A stretch of 64,000 nucleotides of DNA from Begonia masoniana (GCA_022432975.1 CM039509.1:19605760-19669759); one strand, 5' to 3'. Shown: positions 11,392 to 22,844, counted from the stretch's first letter. Numbers and translations are program-made. The notes: a model not told the origin generated them from the sequence alone.

Positions 11392-12561
11392 TTAGGTTGT
11401 GTGGATCAAGAGAGGATTTGTGCCGGTAAAGGGGGTTCGACAGTGAGTTTGATCTTGTTCCTACTGCGGGTCGTATTCATATGTCCTTCTTTGGACTGTG
11501 ACATACGACGAACCGCCCCCAACCCTCACTTAATCCACGTTGCATAAGTCTTATATATATACTTATATACATACATATCTTGTTCATGGAAAACATGCGT
11601 TAAAACATTTTCTTATGCTTGAGAAACATTCATGATGCATGAACACGAGAACTTTTAACTCATCAAACTATGACAAGGATCATACCAGAGCAGACAACTT
11701 CACATTCACTAGCAGGTCATCAAATAGTATAACTCGCAACATACATAAATCCTTCAAGCGCAGACAAGCTCATTGTCATAAGGTAAACATTAGGCATCTC
11801 AACCTAATACTCCCACGATGTAGGGCTCTATTAGCCGGAAACCTTAATACATTCACTTACTTGGTCTCCTTAGCACTTGACCTCCTTTCTCTTCAAACTT
11901 CTTCACCTAAACATTTACATTGCAGTAGTTAAAACAAAATCCTAATAGTTCTAATCTCGAGTTATCCTAAGATCTAATAGCTAAGAGTCCTTCCCGAGTT
12001 CTTAGTTTATTACTCAATGTAACCCAAAATCCAAAAATCAAAACAGACGGATTCGATAATGATAACTCAGGGTTGGTTGTTTTAAATGTCCAGAATCAAT
12101 TCGGAATGATATTACCAGTCTCGGGTTTCAAAATGTTCTTATTAATATTCGGCCATTGAAGAATCCAAACTTCAATACAGAGCTGAAAACAGGGCTAATA
12201 AATTAACAAATAGCCACATTGTCTAATGCATACCTCAGGCGCAGAGTGGTCGAGTGGTGGCGGAGTAAACCGGCCGTCGAGGAGAGTTTGCTGATAGTAT
12301 AGAGTAAGGACTTGTGAGAGAAGAAATCGCCGGAAAGGGTAGTGTCGGCTACAGTGGTTTAAATGAGGTTTAAATCTTTTCTTTTTTCTTTAAATACTAG
12401 ACTCAATCCTCCATTATTACAACTTTGCCACTCAACCTAGTTTAGATCCACATGTAATTAATTATTCTTGGTATAAGTCCTAAACTGTAAAGATTAAATA
12501 TTTATGACCGTTAGTACAGTTAAGAAAATCACCTGGCCGTTGACTCGGGTGTTACAGATTC

Positions 12562-12775
12562 ACTGCGTCTATAAGTTGGCTAAGGGAATCCGCTGAGGTT
12601 GTCTCGGTACTCTCGGGAGTTTTGTTCTACTCCAGAACAAGGTTAAGCAATCAATCTTAGCTATAAACAACTAAAAGCAAAGAAATACTTACAGTCGGTG
12701 AAGCACGTTGCATGGCGGCCAGCATTGTTGGGTAATCCTTTGAACGACTCGACCATTTATGCTCTGATACCATCT
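12562..12775 (-). mobile_element. A1 leader after the PBS
   Basis: Sense (minus) reads from the PBS through a sequence nearly identical to the A2 leader (15840-15928), including ACT|GTAAGTATTTC, the donor-like motif also found upstream of gag in B1, D and G. No gag start is recognisable. Confidence 0.7.
12761..12772 (-). other. Primer-binding site of A1 (tRNA-iMet)
   Basis: Plus strand GCTCTGATACCA, i.e. TGGTATCAGAGC in sense, three bases inside the 5' LTR edge at 12776. It fixes the orientation of A1. Confidence 0.92.
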
Positions 12776-13150
12776 TGTAACGCCCCCGAACCAACCCTAG
12801 TTCGGTGCGCTACTTTGCTGACCAATCCCACATTAAAACATAATTTAAAATAAGCCTAGACTCGTTAATTTCCCTTAATCCTAACCTTTAAGCACCACAG
12901 CGTCCTTCCCGAAAATTTCGACAAAGTAACGCCTAAAAATGGCGCCTCCAAAATGCTAGATACTTGCATACAATCCAATCCCAAACAATCCAGAATATTC
13001 CTAACCATCTAACCAACTTACGAAATCTCCAAATAACAGTAAATAGGAAACTAAAATACAAACATTCCTAAGTGAAGAAAGTCCACAATATAGGGCGACA
13101 CATCACCCTTAACTTAACTATATACAACAACAGACATCTACACTACGCTA

Positions 13151-14665
13151 TCAAAATACAAAGTCCAACATCTCCCGAAGACCATGGTGGAGTCGCCCCG
13201 ACAACTGCCCGCACCGGCACGCCCCGTGCATCTCCGACTGCTCCCAAGTCTTGGCTGACTCACATAGCTCACCTGTACCCACGTCGTTACCTACACCACA
13301 GAACACACACGCACACGTAACCTTATGCTTAGCAAGTAGGGGATAACAAATATAGACAAGCACAATGCACACAACACCACTCAACACGACAACGTAACAC
13401 AACAACACGACAACAACAACAAACAAACACCAAACAACAATAACCAAGCAATTCATTCCCACACTAATCAATATAAACCACAATAAGCAATTCATTCTCA
13501 CACAACTCAATATAACCAACACACAATGCAATCAACCTAACACATGCAGTTTCTAACACTCAGTTGTGCTTATTTGCTGTTAGCCAGTCATCCTTCATAG
13601 AGATCCCCTTGGGGTGCTACACACCAGCACCTCAGCCCGACAAGGCACACTATTCAGGATTTCGTGTTTTAGCCGGTCATCTCTCATAGAGTTCCCCTCG
13701 GGGTGCTACACACCAGCACCTCAGCCCGACAAGGCACACTATTCGAGATGCATTTTACAATTCACTTTATCTGATTACGTTCATGCTCACAATGCCAAAC
13801 ACAATGCCAAACAACGCCACTAATTGTACCTAACGTGTTATACCATGTTGTGTGCTTCAAATATGCAATACCACACGAAACCAACAACACAACGACGTAC
13901 GTCTCTCGTAGAATTCCATTCTACTAGAGACACCCAGCGTACAGCTCACACCAGACACCCAAAGCGTACATCCCTCACGCGACACAAAGTGTACATCTCT
14001 TACGAGACACAAAGCGTACATCTCTTACGAGACACCCAGTGTACATCTCTTATGAGACACAAAGCGTACATCTCTTACGAGACACCCAGCGTACATCTCT
14101 TACGAGACACAAAGCGTACATCTCTTACGAGACACCCAGCGTACATCTCTTACGAGACACAAAGCGTACATCTCTTACGAGACACCCAGGGTACATCTCT
14201 TACGAGACACAAAGCGTACATCTCTTACGAGACACCTAAAGCGTACATCTCTTACGAGACACCCATGCATTTCCTACTCACCATTCAAACCATGCATGTC
14301 CCACAAATGCTTAACAGACCAAAACAAAGCAAAGCAATCAACCATCAACAATTCCCAAACAAAGCAAAGCAATCAACCAACAATGCTTAACCAACAAAGA
14401 AGACAACCAAACAACAAACAACAACACAAACAACAAACAACCAACAATGCTTAACCAACAAACAAGACAACCGAACAACAAACAACAACAACAACAACCA
14501 ACAACCAACAATGCTTAACAAACAAAGGAGACAACCAAACAACAAACAACAAAATAAGTCCTACCGTTCCGTGGTGTAGGCCCTAAGGCAAAACAAACGT
14601 CCTCTACTTACCTGGCGTCCTACCCCGATGAGGATTCTCGGTTACCTGTCCACCTACGGCTCGAC
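13151..14665 (-). CDS. LTR mini-gene of A1, exons 2 and 3 (exon 1 broken)
   Basis: Exon 2 is 14665-14612 (54 nt) between CGTAG and CCAG|GTAAGT; exon 3 is 13290-13151 after GGTGTAG, ending in TGA. Both stay open in the phase set by a G at the end of exon 1. The joined reading passes R-G-R-T-P-G-N-D at the junction, then T-G-E-L-C-E and a Cys/Arg-rich tail H-G-A-C-R-C-G-Q-L-S-G-R-L, shared with A2 and (to a stop) A5. Exon 1, whose ATG is in the 15411-15446 hairpin, hits a stop before its donor, so this copy is probably defective. Function unknown. Confidence 0.3.
13597..13750 (-). repeat. Two-copy repeat of about 75-80 bp in A1 LTR
   Basis: Two near-identical units sharing GGGGTGCTACACACCAGCA and GACAAGGCACACTATTC. 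A2 has the same two-copy block at 16927-17098. Confidence 0.8.
13955..14268 (-). repeat. 25-bp minisatellite in A1 LTR
   Basis: About 12 units of GCGTACATCTCTTACGAGACAC plus three bases, alternating AAA- and CCA-type joints so that a 50-bp higher-order unit appears. Each unit contains the inverted repeat TCTC-TTAC-GAGA. Lies within the putative intron 2. Long frames across it are repeat artefacts. Confidence 0.9.
14385..14552 (-). repeat. About 60-bp degenerate tandem repeat in A1 LTR
   Basis: About three A/C-rich units containing CAACAATGCTTAACCAACAAA and ACAACCAAACAACAAACAAC. Adjacent to the 25-bp array, within the same putative intron. Confidence 0.65.
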
Positions 14666-15410
14666 CTACGACAAATATTCAAACTTCATTAAATCAAGCC
14701 TAATTCACCAATTTACTCTCAAACTACTATTTCTAGCCTAATCCATCTAAAACCTATCTAAACGGGCTACTAATTTGGGTTCGGTAAAAACTGACCCTAA
14801 ACTTCAAACGCGCGTAACTTTTGCGTCGATTTTCGGAATCGAACAATTCCAGCGGCCACGTACTCCTCTAATAACCTATTTTAACCTGCCAAAAGAAATT
14901 TCAAAACAAACTATCGTAGCTAGGTTTAAACTAGCAAAACCCGAACTGCCTTAAGCCGGGAATTTTTCCCTTTTTCCAATTTCCATCAATTCTCACTCAA
15001 TTCTTCACCAATCAACCACATATACCCTCAATGCCCATAATCTAACCAAAAACCCCGAACTACAAGCAAAAACCCGAAATGCCCCAAACAGGGCTTGCTG
15101 TATTTTGCCCAAATCGGGCTCCTCACTGCCAAGCAACCAAAGCCGGTCCAAGGGTCAGCAAACCCACGCCGGAGGTGACCAAAATCGGCCGGCGATCGGA
15201 GCTAAAACAAGCTCGTCGCTCACAGCCTCAAGCGAACCAAAAACAGGGCAAAAACCACACTTACTGGGTCGGTTCGTGCGCGAAGTCAGCCGGGGACGCT
15301 AGCCTTGGTTCGCCGCCGTCGTCTGGCCGGAGAACGCCGGTGAACGGCTCGCCTTCGTCGTTCGCGTCGCGCGTCTCCCTCCTCACCCCTACTCTGTTCT
15401 CGGGTGCTCG

Positions 15411-15446
15411 AACACGACGGAATGGCTTCGGCCATTCTGTTGTGTT
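15411..15446 (-). other. LTR hairpin with embedded ATG (A1 5' LTR)
   Basis: Stem of 16 positions including wobble pairs around GGC-TTCG-GCC. In sense orientation the first codons would be M-A-E-A-I. An A/T-rich TATA-like stretch (TTTATAAAAA type) lies just upstream in sense. Confidence 0.6.
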
Positions 15447-15656
15447 TTTATTTATTTATTTTTTTTATAAAAATATTTTATGTTTATTTGTTTATTTAAT
15501 TTTTTATTTAACTAATTACTAAATCGCCCTCACGTTTTTAAACTAACTAATCCGTTAACATCTCTCACCTCACTCTCGGTCTAACTACTCCCAAAAATAA
15601 TTTAATTAACCCACACCTACCACGTAGGTTAGCTGAGAAAATTCTCGGGTGTTACA

Positions 15657-15943
15657 AAAAAAAAAATAATACTAATAATGAATAAGGTGTAGAAAGTAAG
15701 ACTTAAATGATTAAGAAAGTCATGAATTTAAGAAGTTAAGTTATTAATTACGTGGCGACTCCGACTGGTGTCGTTACACTCTAATCTCCATTTCACTGTC
15801 TCCAAACCAATCTAATCTTAGATAGAAACTAACTAAAGGTAAAAGTAAAGAAATACTTACAGTTGGTGAAGCACGTTGCATGGCGGCCGACATTGTCGGG
15901 TAATCCTTTGAACGACTTGACCATTTATGCTCTGATACCATCT
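15657..15943 (-). mobile_element. Interior of A2 next to its 5' LTR
   Basis: Leader homologous to that of A1, with PBS at 15929-15940 and the donor-like ACT|GTAAGTA near 15855. The left part (15657-15776) ends GTGTCGTTACA and might be the end of another LTR fragment; I cannot confirm it. A1 appears inserted here. No coding sequence. Confidence 0.55.
15929..15940 (-). other. Primer-binding site of A2 (tRNA-iMet)
   Basis: Plus strand GCTCTGATACCA, three bases from the LTR edge at 15944, exactly as in A1. Confidence 0.9.
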
Positions 15944-16363
15944 TGTAATGCCTCCGAACCCACCCTGGTTCGGTGCGCTACTTGGCTCACTTTAACCCCA
16001 ATAATTTAAAAAATCTGATACAGCAGAATTTAAAACTAAATCTCTTGAAGCTCTCTTATGTCATACCTAGCTGCCTAGATTTACTAATTTCCGTTAATCC
16101 TAACCTTTAAGCACCACGGCATCCTTCACAAAAATTTCGACAAAGTAACGCCTGAAAATGGCGCCTCCAAAATGCTAAGTACCTGCAAATGAATCAATCC
16201 CTAACCAGATCCAGAATACTCTTACCCAACTATCCAGCATAGGAAATCCCCAAATAGCAGTAAAGAGGGAAACTAAAATACGAATATCCCTAAGTAAAGA
16301 AAGTCCACAGTATAGGGCGACACATCACCCTTAACTATGACTATATACAATAAATACAAATAG

Positions 16364-17392
16364 CTATACCATAACTGTCAAAAACATCAACCCAAAAGAA
16401 TTACGCATTCCTATCATTTTCACAAATAGACATCTACAATAATCTACCAAAATACAAAGTCCCACATTCCCCCGAAGACCATGGTCGAGGCGCCCCGACA
16501 ACTGCCTGCATCGGCGTGCCCCGTGAGCCACCGACTGCCGCCTAATCCTGGCGCCCTCGTCTATCTCACATGTATATACCTCGTCACCTACACCATAGAA
16601 CACAAAACGTAAGCCTAATGCTTAGCAAGTAGGGAATAACAAATGCAACAACACAATGCAATCAACCTAACACATGCAGTTTCTACCACTCAGTTGTGTT
16701 TATTTGCTGTTTGTTGCTGTTCGTTACTTTAATCGTTTCATAAGCCGTGTGATTTGAGTAAGCACACATCCCATAATCGTCTAGGACGGCCAAACTCAGA
16801 ATCACTAGAGCAAGACCAGACAGCTCTCATCCCATAACCGTCTGGGATGGCCATACATAATCTCCCTCGTCGATCGTAGAATCCTATAACCGTTTAGGAA
16901 TTCATACTCACGACATTTACGTATTTTAGTCAATCATCCTTCATAGAGTTCCCTTCGGGGTGCTACACACCAGCACCGTATCCCGACCAGGCACACTATT
17001 CTCGATTTCGTGTTTTAGCCGGTCATCTCTCATAGAGTTCCCTTCGGGGTGCTACACACCAGCAACGTATCCCGACAAGGCACACTATTCGAGATGCATT
17101 TATCAATTTACTTTATCTGATTACCGTTCACACTCACAATGCCAAACAATGCAACCACTCATCTCTAGCGTAGTGTACTGTAACTTACGATGCATGTTTC
17201 AAAGATATGCAATACAACACGAAACAAAATAACACCATGCAACACGAAAAAAAACAACCAACAAGCAACAAAACAAATAATTCCCTACCGTTCCATGGTG
17301 TAGGCCCGAAGGCAAAACACAAGCAATCCACTACTTACCTGGCATCCTAGCCGACTGAGGATACTCGGTTCCCTGTCCACCTATGGCTCGAC
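16364..17392 (-). CDS. LTR mini-gene of A2, exons 2 and 3
   Basis: Exon 2 is 17392-17339 (54 nt, CGTAG...CCAG|GTAAGT). Exon 3 runs from 16587 (after GGTGTAG) to a stop at 16364-16366 (224 nt). With one G carried from exon 2 the frame is open throughout, with A-R-M-P-G-D-E at the junction and then E-I-D-E-G-A-R-I-R-R-Q-S, matching A5 closely. Exon 1 from the hairpin ATG does not keep the needed phase, so a frameshift has probably occurred there. Product unknown. Confidence 0.3.
16927..17098 (-). repeat. Two-copy repeat of about 78 bp in A2 LTR
   Basis: Homologous to 13597-13750 in A1 and likewise between the exon-2 and exon-3 blocks. A weaker pair containing CATCCCATAA-CGTCT lies at 16768-16860. 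Confidence 0.8.
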
Positions 17393-18138
17393 CTACGATA
17401 AATATTTAAACTTCATTAAAATCAAGCCTAGATTCACCAATTACTCTCAAAATACTATTTCTAGCCTAATCCAACTAAAACCTAACTAAACGGCCACTAA
17501 TTTGGGTTCGGTAAAAACCGACCCAAAACTTCAAACGTGCATAACTTTTGCGTCGGATATCGGAATCGAACGATTCCAGCGGCCACGTACTCCTATAATA
17601 ACCTATTTTAACCTGCCAAAGAGAATTTTAAAACAAACTACCTTAGGTAGGTCAAATATTAGAAAACCCAAATCTACCCTAAACTGAGAACTTCAACCCT
17701 CTCGGTTTTCCATCAATTGTCACCAAATTCCTCACCAATCGACCACCCACACCCTCAATTAGCATAAACAACCAAAATCCCGAGGCTACACATCATAAAA
17801 CTCGAAATGCCCAAATCGGGCTTGCTAAATTTTTCCCAAATAGGGCTCCTCACGGCCAGGCAACTAAAGCCGGTCCAAGGGTCGGCAAACCCACGCCGGA
17901 AACAACAAAATCGGCCGGTGATCGGAGCGAAAACAAGCTAGTCACTCACAGCCTCAAACGAACCGAAAATAGGGTGAAAACTGAACCTTACCGGGCGGTT
18001 CGTGTGCTGAGAGAGCTGGACCTTGCTCGCCGCCGTCGTCTGGCCGCAGAGCGTCGGAAAACGCAATGAACGGCCGTCGATCGTCGCTCGCCCCTCCCTC
18101 GTCTCTCCCCGTTTTTGCTCTCGGCCCTTGGGCACTCG

Positions 18139-18170
18139 AACAACAGAATGGCTTCGGCCATTCTGTTGTT
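18139..18170 (-). other. Perfect 14-bp LTR hairpin in A2
   Basis: AACAACAGAATGGC, loop TTCG, then its exact complement, followed by T-rich DNA on the plus strand. The cleanest copy of the A-family hairpin. In sense it has a CGAA loop and an ATG in the stem. Confidence 0.75.
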
Positions 18171-18186
18171 TTATTTTTTATTTTTA

Positions 18187-18220
<34 letters not shown>

Positions 18221-18587
18221 TTAATTAAACTAACATTACCATTGTGCCCTTCCAAAAATTCCGTTAAATCTCGTTCTTAATTATAACCCCCGGCTTAATT
18301 TCATTGGGAATACCCGAACCTAAATTAAGAAACCATTCACTTTTCTTTTAAATTAATTAAAACAATCTATTTTATTATTCTTTTATTTTCTCTTTAATTT
18401 TTCCTTTAAAAATCCCAGGTGTTACAGTACCTACACCACAGAACACACACTGTAAGCTCAAAGCCTAGAAAGTAGAGTGCTAAAAAAATAAACATGAAGT
18501 ATGAAAACTGGTTATGCAATCCTAACACATGCATGTCTCTACACACGGTTGCATCACCTCACCGCATCGCATCTCGCCGATGTTTGG

Positions 18588-18935
18588 AATGCAACCGCAC
18601 CGTACACCGCACTGTTTACCGGCACGTCGCCGTCGTCCCGGTTCCTCAAGGAACGGGGGCCATGAGTCACACCCAAACCCCCTTGTCTTGACTCGAGATG
18701 CAATCGCCCGAGACAGTCGGTCGATACACCGCACTGCCACCGACACGTCGCCACCGCTCCAGCTCATCCCGGAAGCAGAGCCCACAAGTCACACTCGAGC
18801 CCACTGTATCGACTCCAAATGTAACCGCCTGGGACAGTCGGTCGATACACCGCGCTGCCACTGGCACGTCGCCACCGCTCCAGCTCGTCCCAAAAGTGGG
18901 GCCCACAAGTCACACTTGAGCCTACTGTCGCCTGT
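18588..18935 (-). repeat. About 125-130-bp tandem repeat in A3
   Basis: Three units sharing TACACCGC(A/G)CTG, GGCACGTCGCC and GTCACAC. Located between the A3 exon-3 and exon-2 blocks, i.e. in the putative intron 2. GC-rich unlike its surroundings. Confidence 0.75.
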
Positions 18936-20278
18936 CCACACCGTGCCTCACATCCTCTACTTTCTCGTGCTTAAAGCATCCTCAAAACATTTTGCGTAGC
19001 TTTTAAAACATGATGCATGCTAACCATAACCAACTAACGACAACTTCACCTACACATCACATCACATACGTACCTACGACCAACAACATGCACAAAACTC
19101 ACAACATAAATACAACTGTGGTGTAGGCCCTTCTGAGAGCCTCTTAAGCATTTACACCCACACTACTACTTACCTGGCGTCCTAGCTCGTTGGGTTTGGC
19201 ATGTCATGTCACCTACAGCTTCACCTAGGACAATTCAAAATTCTCGTTAGTACCTAAGCATAAACTTGCTAATTCATTCTAAAACTAACATTTCTAACTT
19301 AATCCAACTCACATCTAACTAAATTGGTCACTAACTTGGTTCGGTTAAAAATAATCGACCCAAAACCTCGAACGCGTACAACTTTCGCAACAGTTATCAA
19401 AATCGAATGATTCTTGTGACCACGTACTCCTCTAATAACCTATTTTAACCTGTCAAAAGAGAATTTAAAATGAACAACCTTAACTGGTCCAAAACCCCAA
19501 AAAAACCGAATCGGTCTATTATGCTAAAACGTCCAAAATTTAACTTTCAATCCAATTTCACCTATTTCATTGTCAATTAACCCCATTCAGATCAATTTAG
19601 GCTTGGCACGAAACAAATTGAGGGTTCCCTACTCAGAAACTCGAATTTAACCTAAACTTTGAATTTGTATAACTTTTGCTACGATTATTGAAATGACTCA
19701 ATTTCAGCGGCTAAACACTTCACTAATAACCTAGTTTAACATACCAGGAGAGAAATTACAACAACTAATCGTAGCTAGGTCAAAATCCCCAAATATAGAA
19801 CCAGTTTTAAAGCTCAAATTTCACCTTTCTCGGTTTCTCAACAAAACTCACTCAATTCCTCACTTATCTATCACATTCTAACCCATTAAGCATAATTTAA
19901 GAAAATCTAAAGTTTCCAATTCAGAAACCCGAATCACAGCACACTCTCTTCTCGGCTTTCTCCCTAAAAACAGGGGTACCCCAGCCCACCGATAATCACC
20001 CGTGACACACCTCTAATTCCCTCATATTTTTATCACAAAAAAACAAGAAAAATCAGCCAAACACGCTTCATCATTTAGACCACACTCCGACCGATCAACA
20101 GAGAGGAAACAGGGAGAAGAAGCTCACCTGTTTTTGTCCAAATTTGTGCGCGAAATTGAAGAGGAAGAGAGAGGGTTCAGTTTGTCGGAGCTTGTTCGTC
20201 AGAATGGTGGCCGAAATCACGAGGTCGGCGGAGGAAGAACGTCGGGCTCTCTCTCTCTCCGGGTACTCGAGCTGCAAA

Positions 20279-20311
20279 AACTAAATGGCTTCTTCGCGAA
20301 GCCATTCAGTT
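20279..20311 (-). other. LTR hairpin in A3
   Basis: 14-bp stem with one mismatch (AACTAAATGGCTTC / GAAGCCATTCAGTT) at the position of the A1/A2 hairpin. The stem sequence differs but pairing is largely kept. Confidence 0.55.
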
Positions 20312-20534
20312 ATTATTATTATTAGATTTTTTTTGCTAACCAATTTACTAAATTGCCCTCGCGTGTTTAAAATTCCTTATTTCCGTTAGGTTCGTGTCCT
20401 GTCGACCTAAAATTTTAGAAATCCTCTTCTAAATAAAATCTTAAGTTTTAATAAGCTAACTAGCTCGTTAAAATCTCTCACGGAAATTCTAACAGGACCT
20501 TTAATTTGTTAGGTAAATTTTTTGGGTTATTACA

Positions 20535-21334
20535 CAAACCCTGTTAGGGTTTTCATAGGAATTATCCACCAAAATAAGTTTTCTTTAGAAAACATACAAT
20601 ATAGAAACCCCTACCTAGATGAGGACAACTACTTACCCTTACCGACTAGCTAAGACATGTTATCGGAAGCAGACACTAGAACTAGAACATTGTGGGAACC
20701 TACAACCAATCAGACGTCAAAAAATCTAACCAATACGAGACGACAAGAGGGGACTCATCAACTGGGACTAGGAACCCTAATTAACCACAACTCACGATTC
20801 GCTAGAAGATCAGTCGATTCACAGTGCAACATCACCAAAATCTAAAGTTTTGATGTCACACGCGTGACTCTTAAAACTCCAGAAATTTCCTTTAAAACCT
20901 CGATTTTATCTAGAAACGATGTTAACCATCCCATATAGCAGGGCTCTAACTCATACGCATAAAAGCATGATTTAGTACCTTGATTTGTGTGCAAAATGAT
21001 CTGGAAGGAATTTTAGCGAACGGAGGCCACCATCACGTTCAGTACACGAAACAAGTTAGATAGCGTGATACGAGAAGTTTTTTGACATCGTTTGACAGTC
21101 CAAAAATCCAGTCAAAGTTCCAACAAAAATCGTTCGAAAATGAAAAAAATAACCCCATTAAAAATTGGGAAAAGAAGAGAAGAAGAACGATGAAAAAAGA
21201 GAAAATTCAGAAAAATCAAACCCAAACCCGATCCAGTCAGACTTGGTCTGCCCTGGCTAGTTTGACCCAACTGGCCTGGTCTAGCCCAGCCTGGGCTTGA
21301 GCTTGGGGGCAAGGACCTGAACACTGGCCTTGGG
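20535..21334. other. Unassigned DNA left of the hAT element
   Basis: No gene seen. It continues at 27168 across the hAT insertion. A donor-like GGGTAAGTAG on the minus strand near 20630 and a 9-bp hairpin at 27578-27599 hint at a further A-like LTR (minus) ending near 27729, but neither end is convincing. The C/T-rich strip at 21230-21334 has no clear function. Confidence 0.35.
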
Positions 21335-21360
21335 TAGGGGTGTTCATGGTCCGGTCCGGT
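21335..21360 (+). repeat. hAT terminal inverted repeat, left
   Basis: TAGGGGTGTTCATGGTCCGG followed by further TCCGG repeats, directly after the left TSD. Confidence 0.85.
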
Positions 21361-22844
21361 CCGGTTTTAAGAAAGATTAGGATGAGACCAATAAAATTCG
21401 GTTCTCAAGTTTTAGAACCAGTACCATTAATTTTTTTTTTAGTACCGGACCAGAATTTCAGTTTCAGTTCTAGTCCGATTTCGATTTTTCCATTATTAAA
21501 TGTTTTTTAATAAAAAATTCTAAATTAAAAAAAATAATTAATTTAATTGTGCTTGTGGATATAAAAAATATATAAAAATTTAATTGAATAACAGTAAAAT
21601 GTATAAAGTATATATATATAAATTAAATAACCATACCTTGAAGAAGATGATGATACAGAAGTGTTGAAACTTCGTGCAAGTCTTGTTGCAACAGTATAAT
21701 TGAACAGTTTAAAAGCTCTATTTTCAATTTTCACACATCAAAAATTTTCAAGTTGTACATAACACAACAAAGATTCATAATATCCTTTGTGTAATGTCAT
21801 TCACACAATAAAGATTCATAATATCCATTATCCAACCATAAAGTAAAAATCATTGTATGTAAAGCAAGTTAGTGAAGCTACAATGCCACTCATTCTCTCT
21901 TATATTACGAAATATCGGCTATTGTTCTATAAACCTGCAAAAATGAAAAAATATAGTACTAATAAAAATATAATTAAATAGAAAATGAAGTAGAAAACAA
22001 TCAAACAAACATCAAGAAAATTAGATGTTCTCCATATTCACTAATTTTAATTGGTTTGCTATCTCCATCTCATGATGTAAAATCTGTAAAATATAAGTTC
22101 CAAAGTAAGTATATAATGTATAGTAATTACTAAAAAGAATAGGAGAAAAATTTAAAACACACCTTTGTCAAACTCATCCACCACGTCATTACAGTTGACT
22201 ACATTATGTTTTGCCTCACGGATCTAGCTTTGAGTGCAAATAGGTGCCTCGACAGTCTTTGGTAACAAAGAACTACAAAAAGAATTCAGAACACGTCCTC
22301 CACAACTGAAAGCTGAATTCGAATGAACAGTGGAAATATAAATAACCAATACATCTTTTGCAATTTTACATAATATTGGATATTTCAATGAATTCACTTT
22401 TTGTCGTGCCAAATAATCTTGATTGTCTGAAAATTTTTCCAATTCTTCAGATAAATATGGATCAACTTCCGTCCTTTTGCTTGAATATCTTATGCACTAT
22501 GATGGCTACAAAACATCTCATATACCTAATTGCAGGCAAAAACTAGTAATTTGTCTTGCAAACGAAGATGTGCCAACACTTGTTCTATAATAATCTTGTG
22601 ACATACTTAACCTCAAATCCAAATTGTATTTGTGACGCCCCGAATTATATAAACCCGGTTCGTTACTCATAATACTGAACCGAACTATGACTTTTGAGAT
22701 AAATTTAAAATTTCATTCAATGATCAAGATTTGACTCTTAAAACGTTAAAACTTGCAGCGGAAAATCATTGTATAAAAACAATATTTGCTAAATAGTGAA
22801 AATATTCAAGACTGTTGAAAGGGAAAAGAAAACAGAACACATCG

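Larger units (their letters stand above)
1942..12556 (-). mobile_element. Solo LTR C1 (family C), split by element B1
   Basis: Begins TGTAACGACCC at 1942 and ends GGGTGTTACA at 12556, flanked by TSD GATTC (1937-1941 and 12557-12561). B1 occupies 2057-10056, leaving about 2.6 kb of LTR, close to the 2664 bp of the related solo LTR C2 (42133-44796, opposite orientation). Shares with C2 the motif encoding H-C-S-R-H near the putative transcript start, the splice-like borders and the repeat arrays. Its exon-2-like block (about 11846-11891, minus) has an early stop and a damaged donor. Confidence 0.88.
1..15656 (-). mobile_element. LTR retrotransposon A1, Ty3-like, non-coding interior, left end cut by window
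   Basis: Read on the minus strand: 5' LTR (15656 to 12776), primer-binding site, leader, a short interior, then the start of the 3' LTR (550 to the window edge). The two LTR copies align closely over 1-550 and 15107-15656, differing mostly by C/T changes. Without the nested C1 and B1 insertions the interior is only about 1.6 kb and has no recognisable gag or pol, so A1 looks non-autonomous with oversized LTRs (2.88 kb). The left TSD lies outside the window; the right flank is a poly-A run. Assignment to Ty3/Gypsy rests on the iMet PBS and LTR resemblance to coding elements here, not on pol. Confidence 0.85.
12776..15656 (-). repeat. 5' LTR of A1
   Basis: 2881 bp. On the plus strand it starts TGTAACGCCCCCG and ends TCGGGTGTTACA. 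Holds the hairpin 15411-15446, exon-like blocks at 14612-14665 and 13151-13290, and three repeat blocks between them. Confidence 0.92.
15944..18426 (-). repeat. 5' LTR of element A2
   Basis: 2483 bp, plus strand TGTAATGCCTCCG...CCAGGTGTTACA. Same family as A1 but clearly diverged. The rest of A2 should lie left of the window, beyond A1. It is inserted into LTR A3, which resumes at 18427. Confidence 0.85.
18427..20534 (-). repeat. Right part of an older A-type LTR (A3)
   Basis: Starts at the conserved TACCTACACCACAGAACACACAC block, the exon-3 acceptor region of A-type LTRs, and ends GGGTTATTACA at 20534. The left part was displaced by the A2 insertion and lies outside the window. An exon-2-like block (19174-19224, 51 nt, open frame ending A-R-T-P) is intact; exon 3 is lost. 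Confidence 0.8.

Noticed and set aside
12761..12772. tRNA-like sequence GCTCTGATACCA
   Set aside because: Only the 12-base complement of the iMet tRNA end; a primer-binding site, not a tRNA gene.
13955..14268. CRISPR-like regular array of 25-bp repeats
   Set aside because: Units are directly adjacent without unique spacers, no cas genes, and the context is a plant LTR. The same applies to 31826-32127.
13824..14390. 188-codon frame with repeated R-D-T-x-x-T-S-L
   Set aside because: Read through the 25-bp minisatellite of A1, antisense to the LTR. No support as protein.
15079..15522. 147-codon plus-strand frame in A1 LTR
   Set aside because: Antisense to the LTR; a GC-rich stretch that is open by composition. 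The 3' LTR copy does not preserve it as a clear gene.
18139..18200. Hairpin followed by T-run resembling a bacterial terminator
   Set aside because: The sequence is a plant LTR and, in sense orientation, the structure lies near the transcript start after an A/T-rich promoter zone, not at an end.
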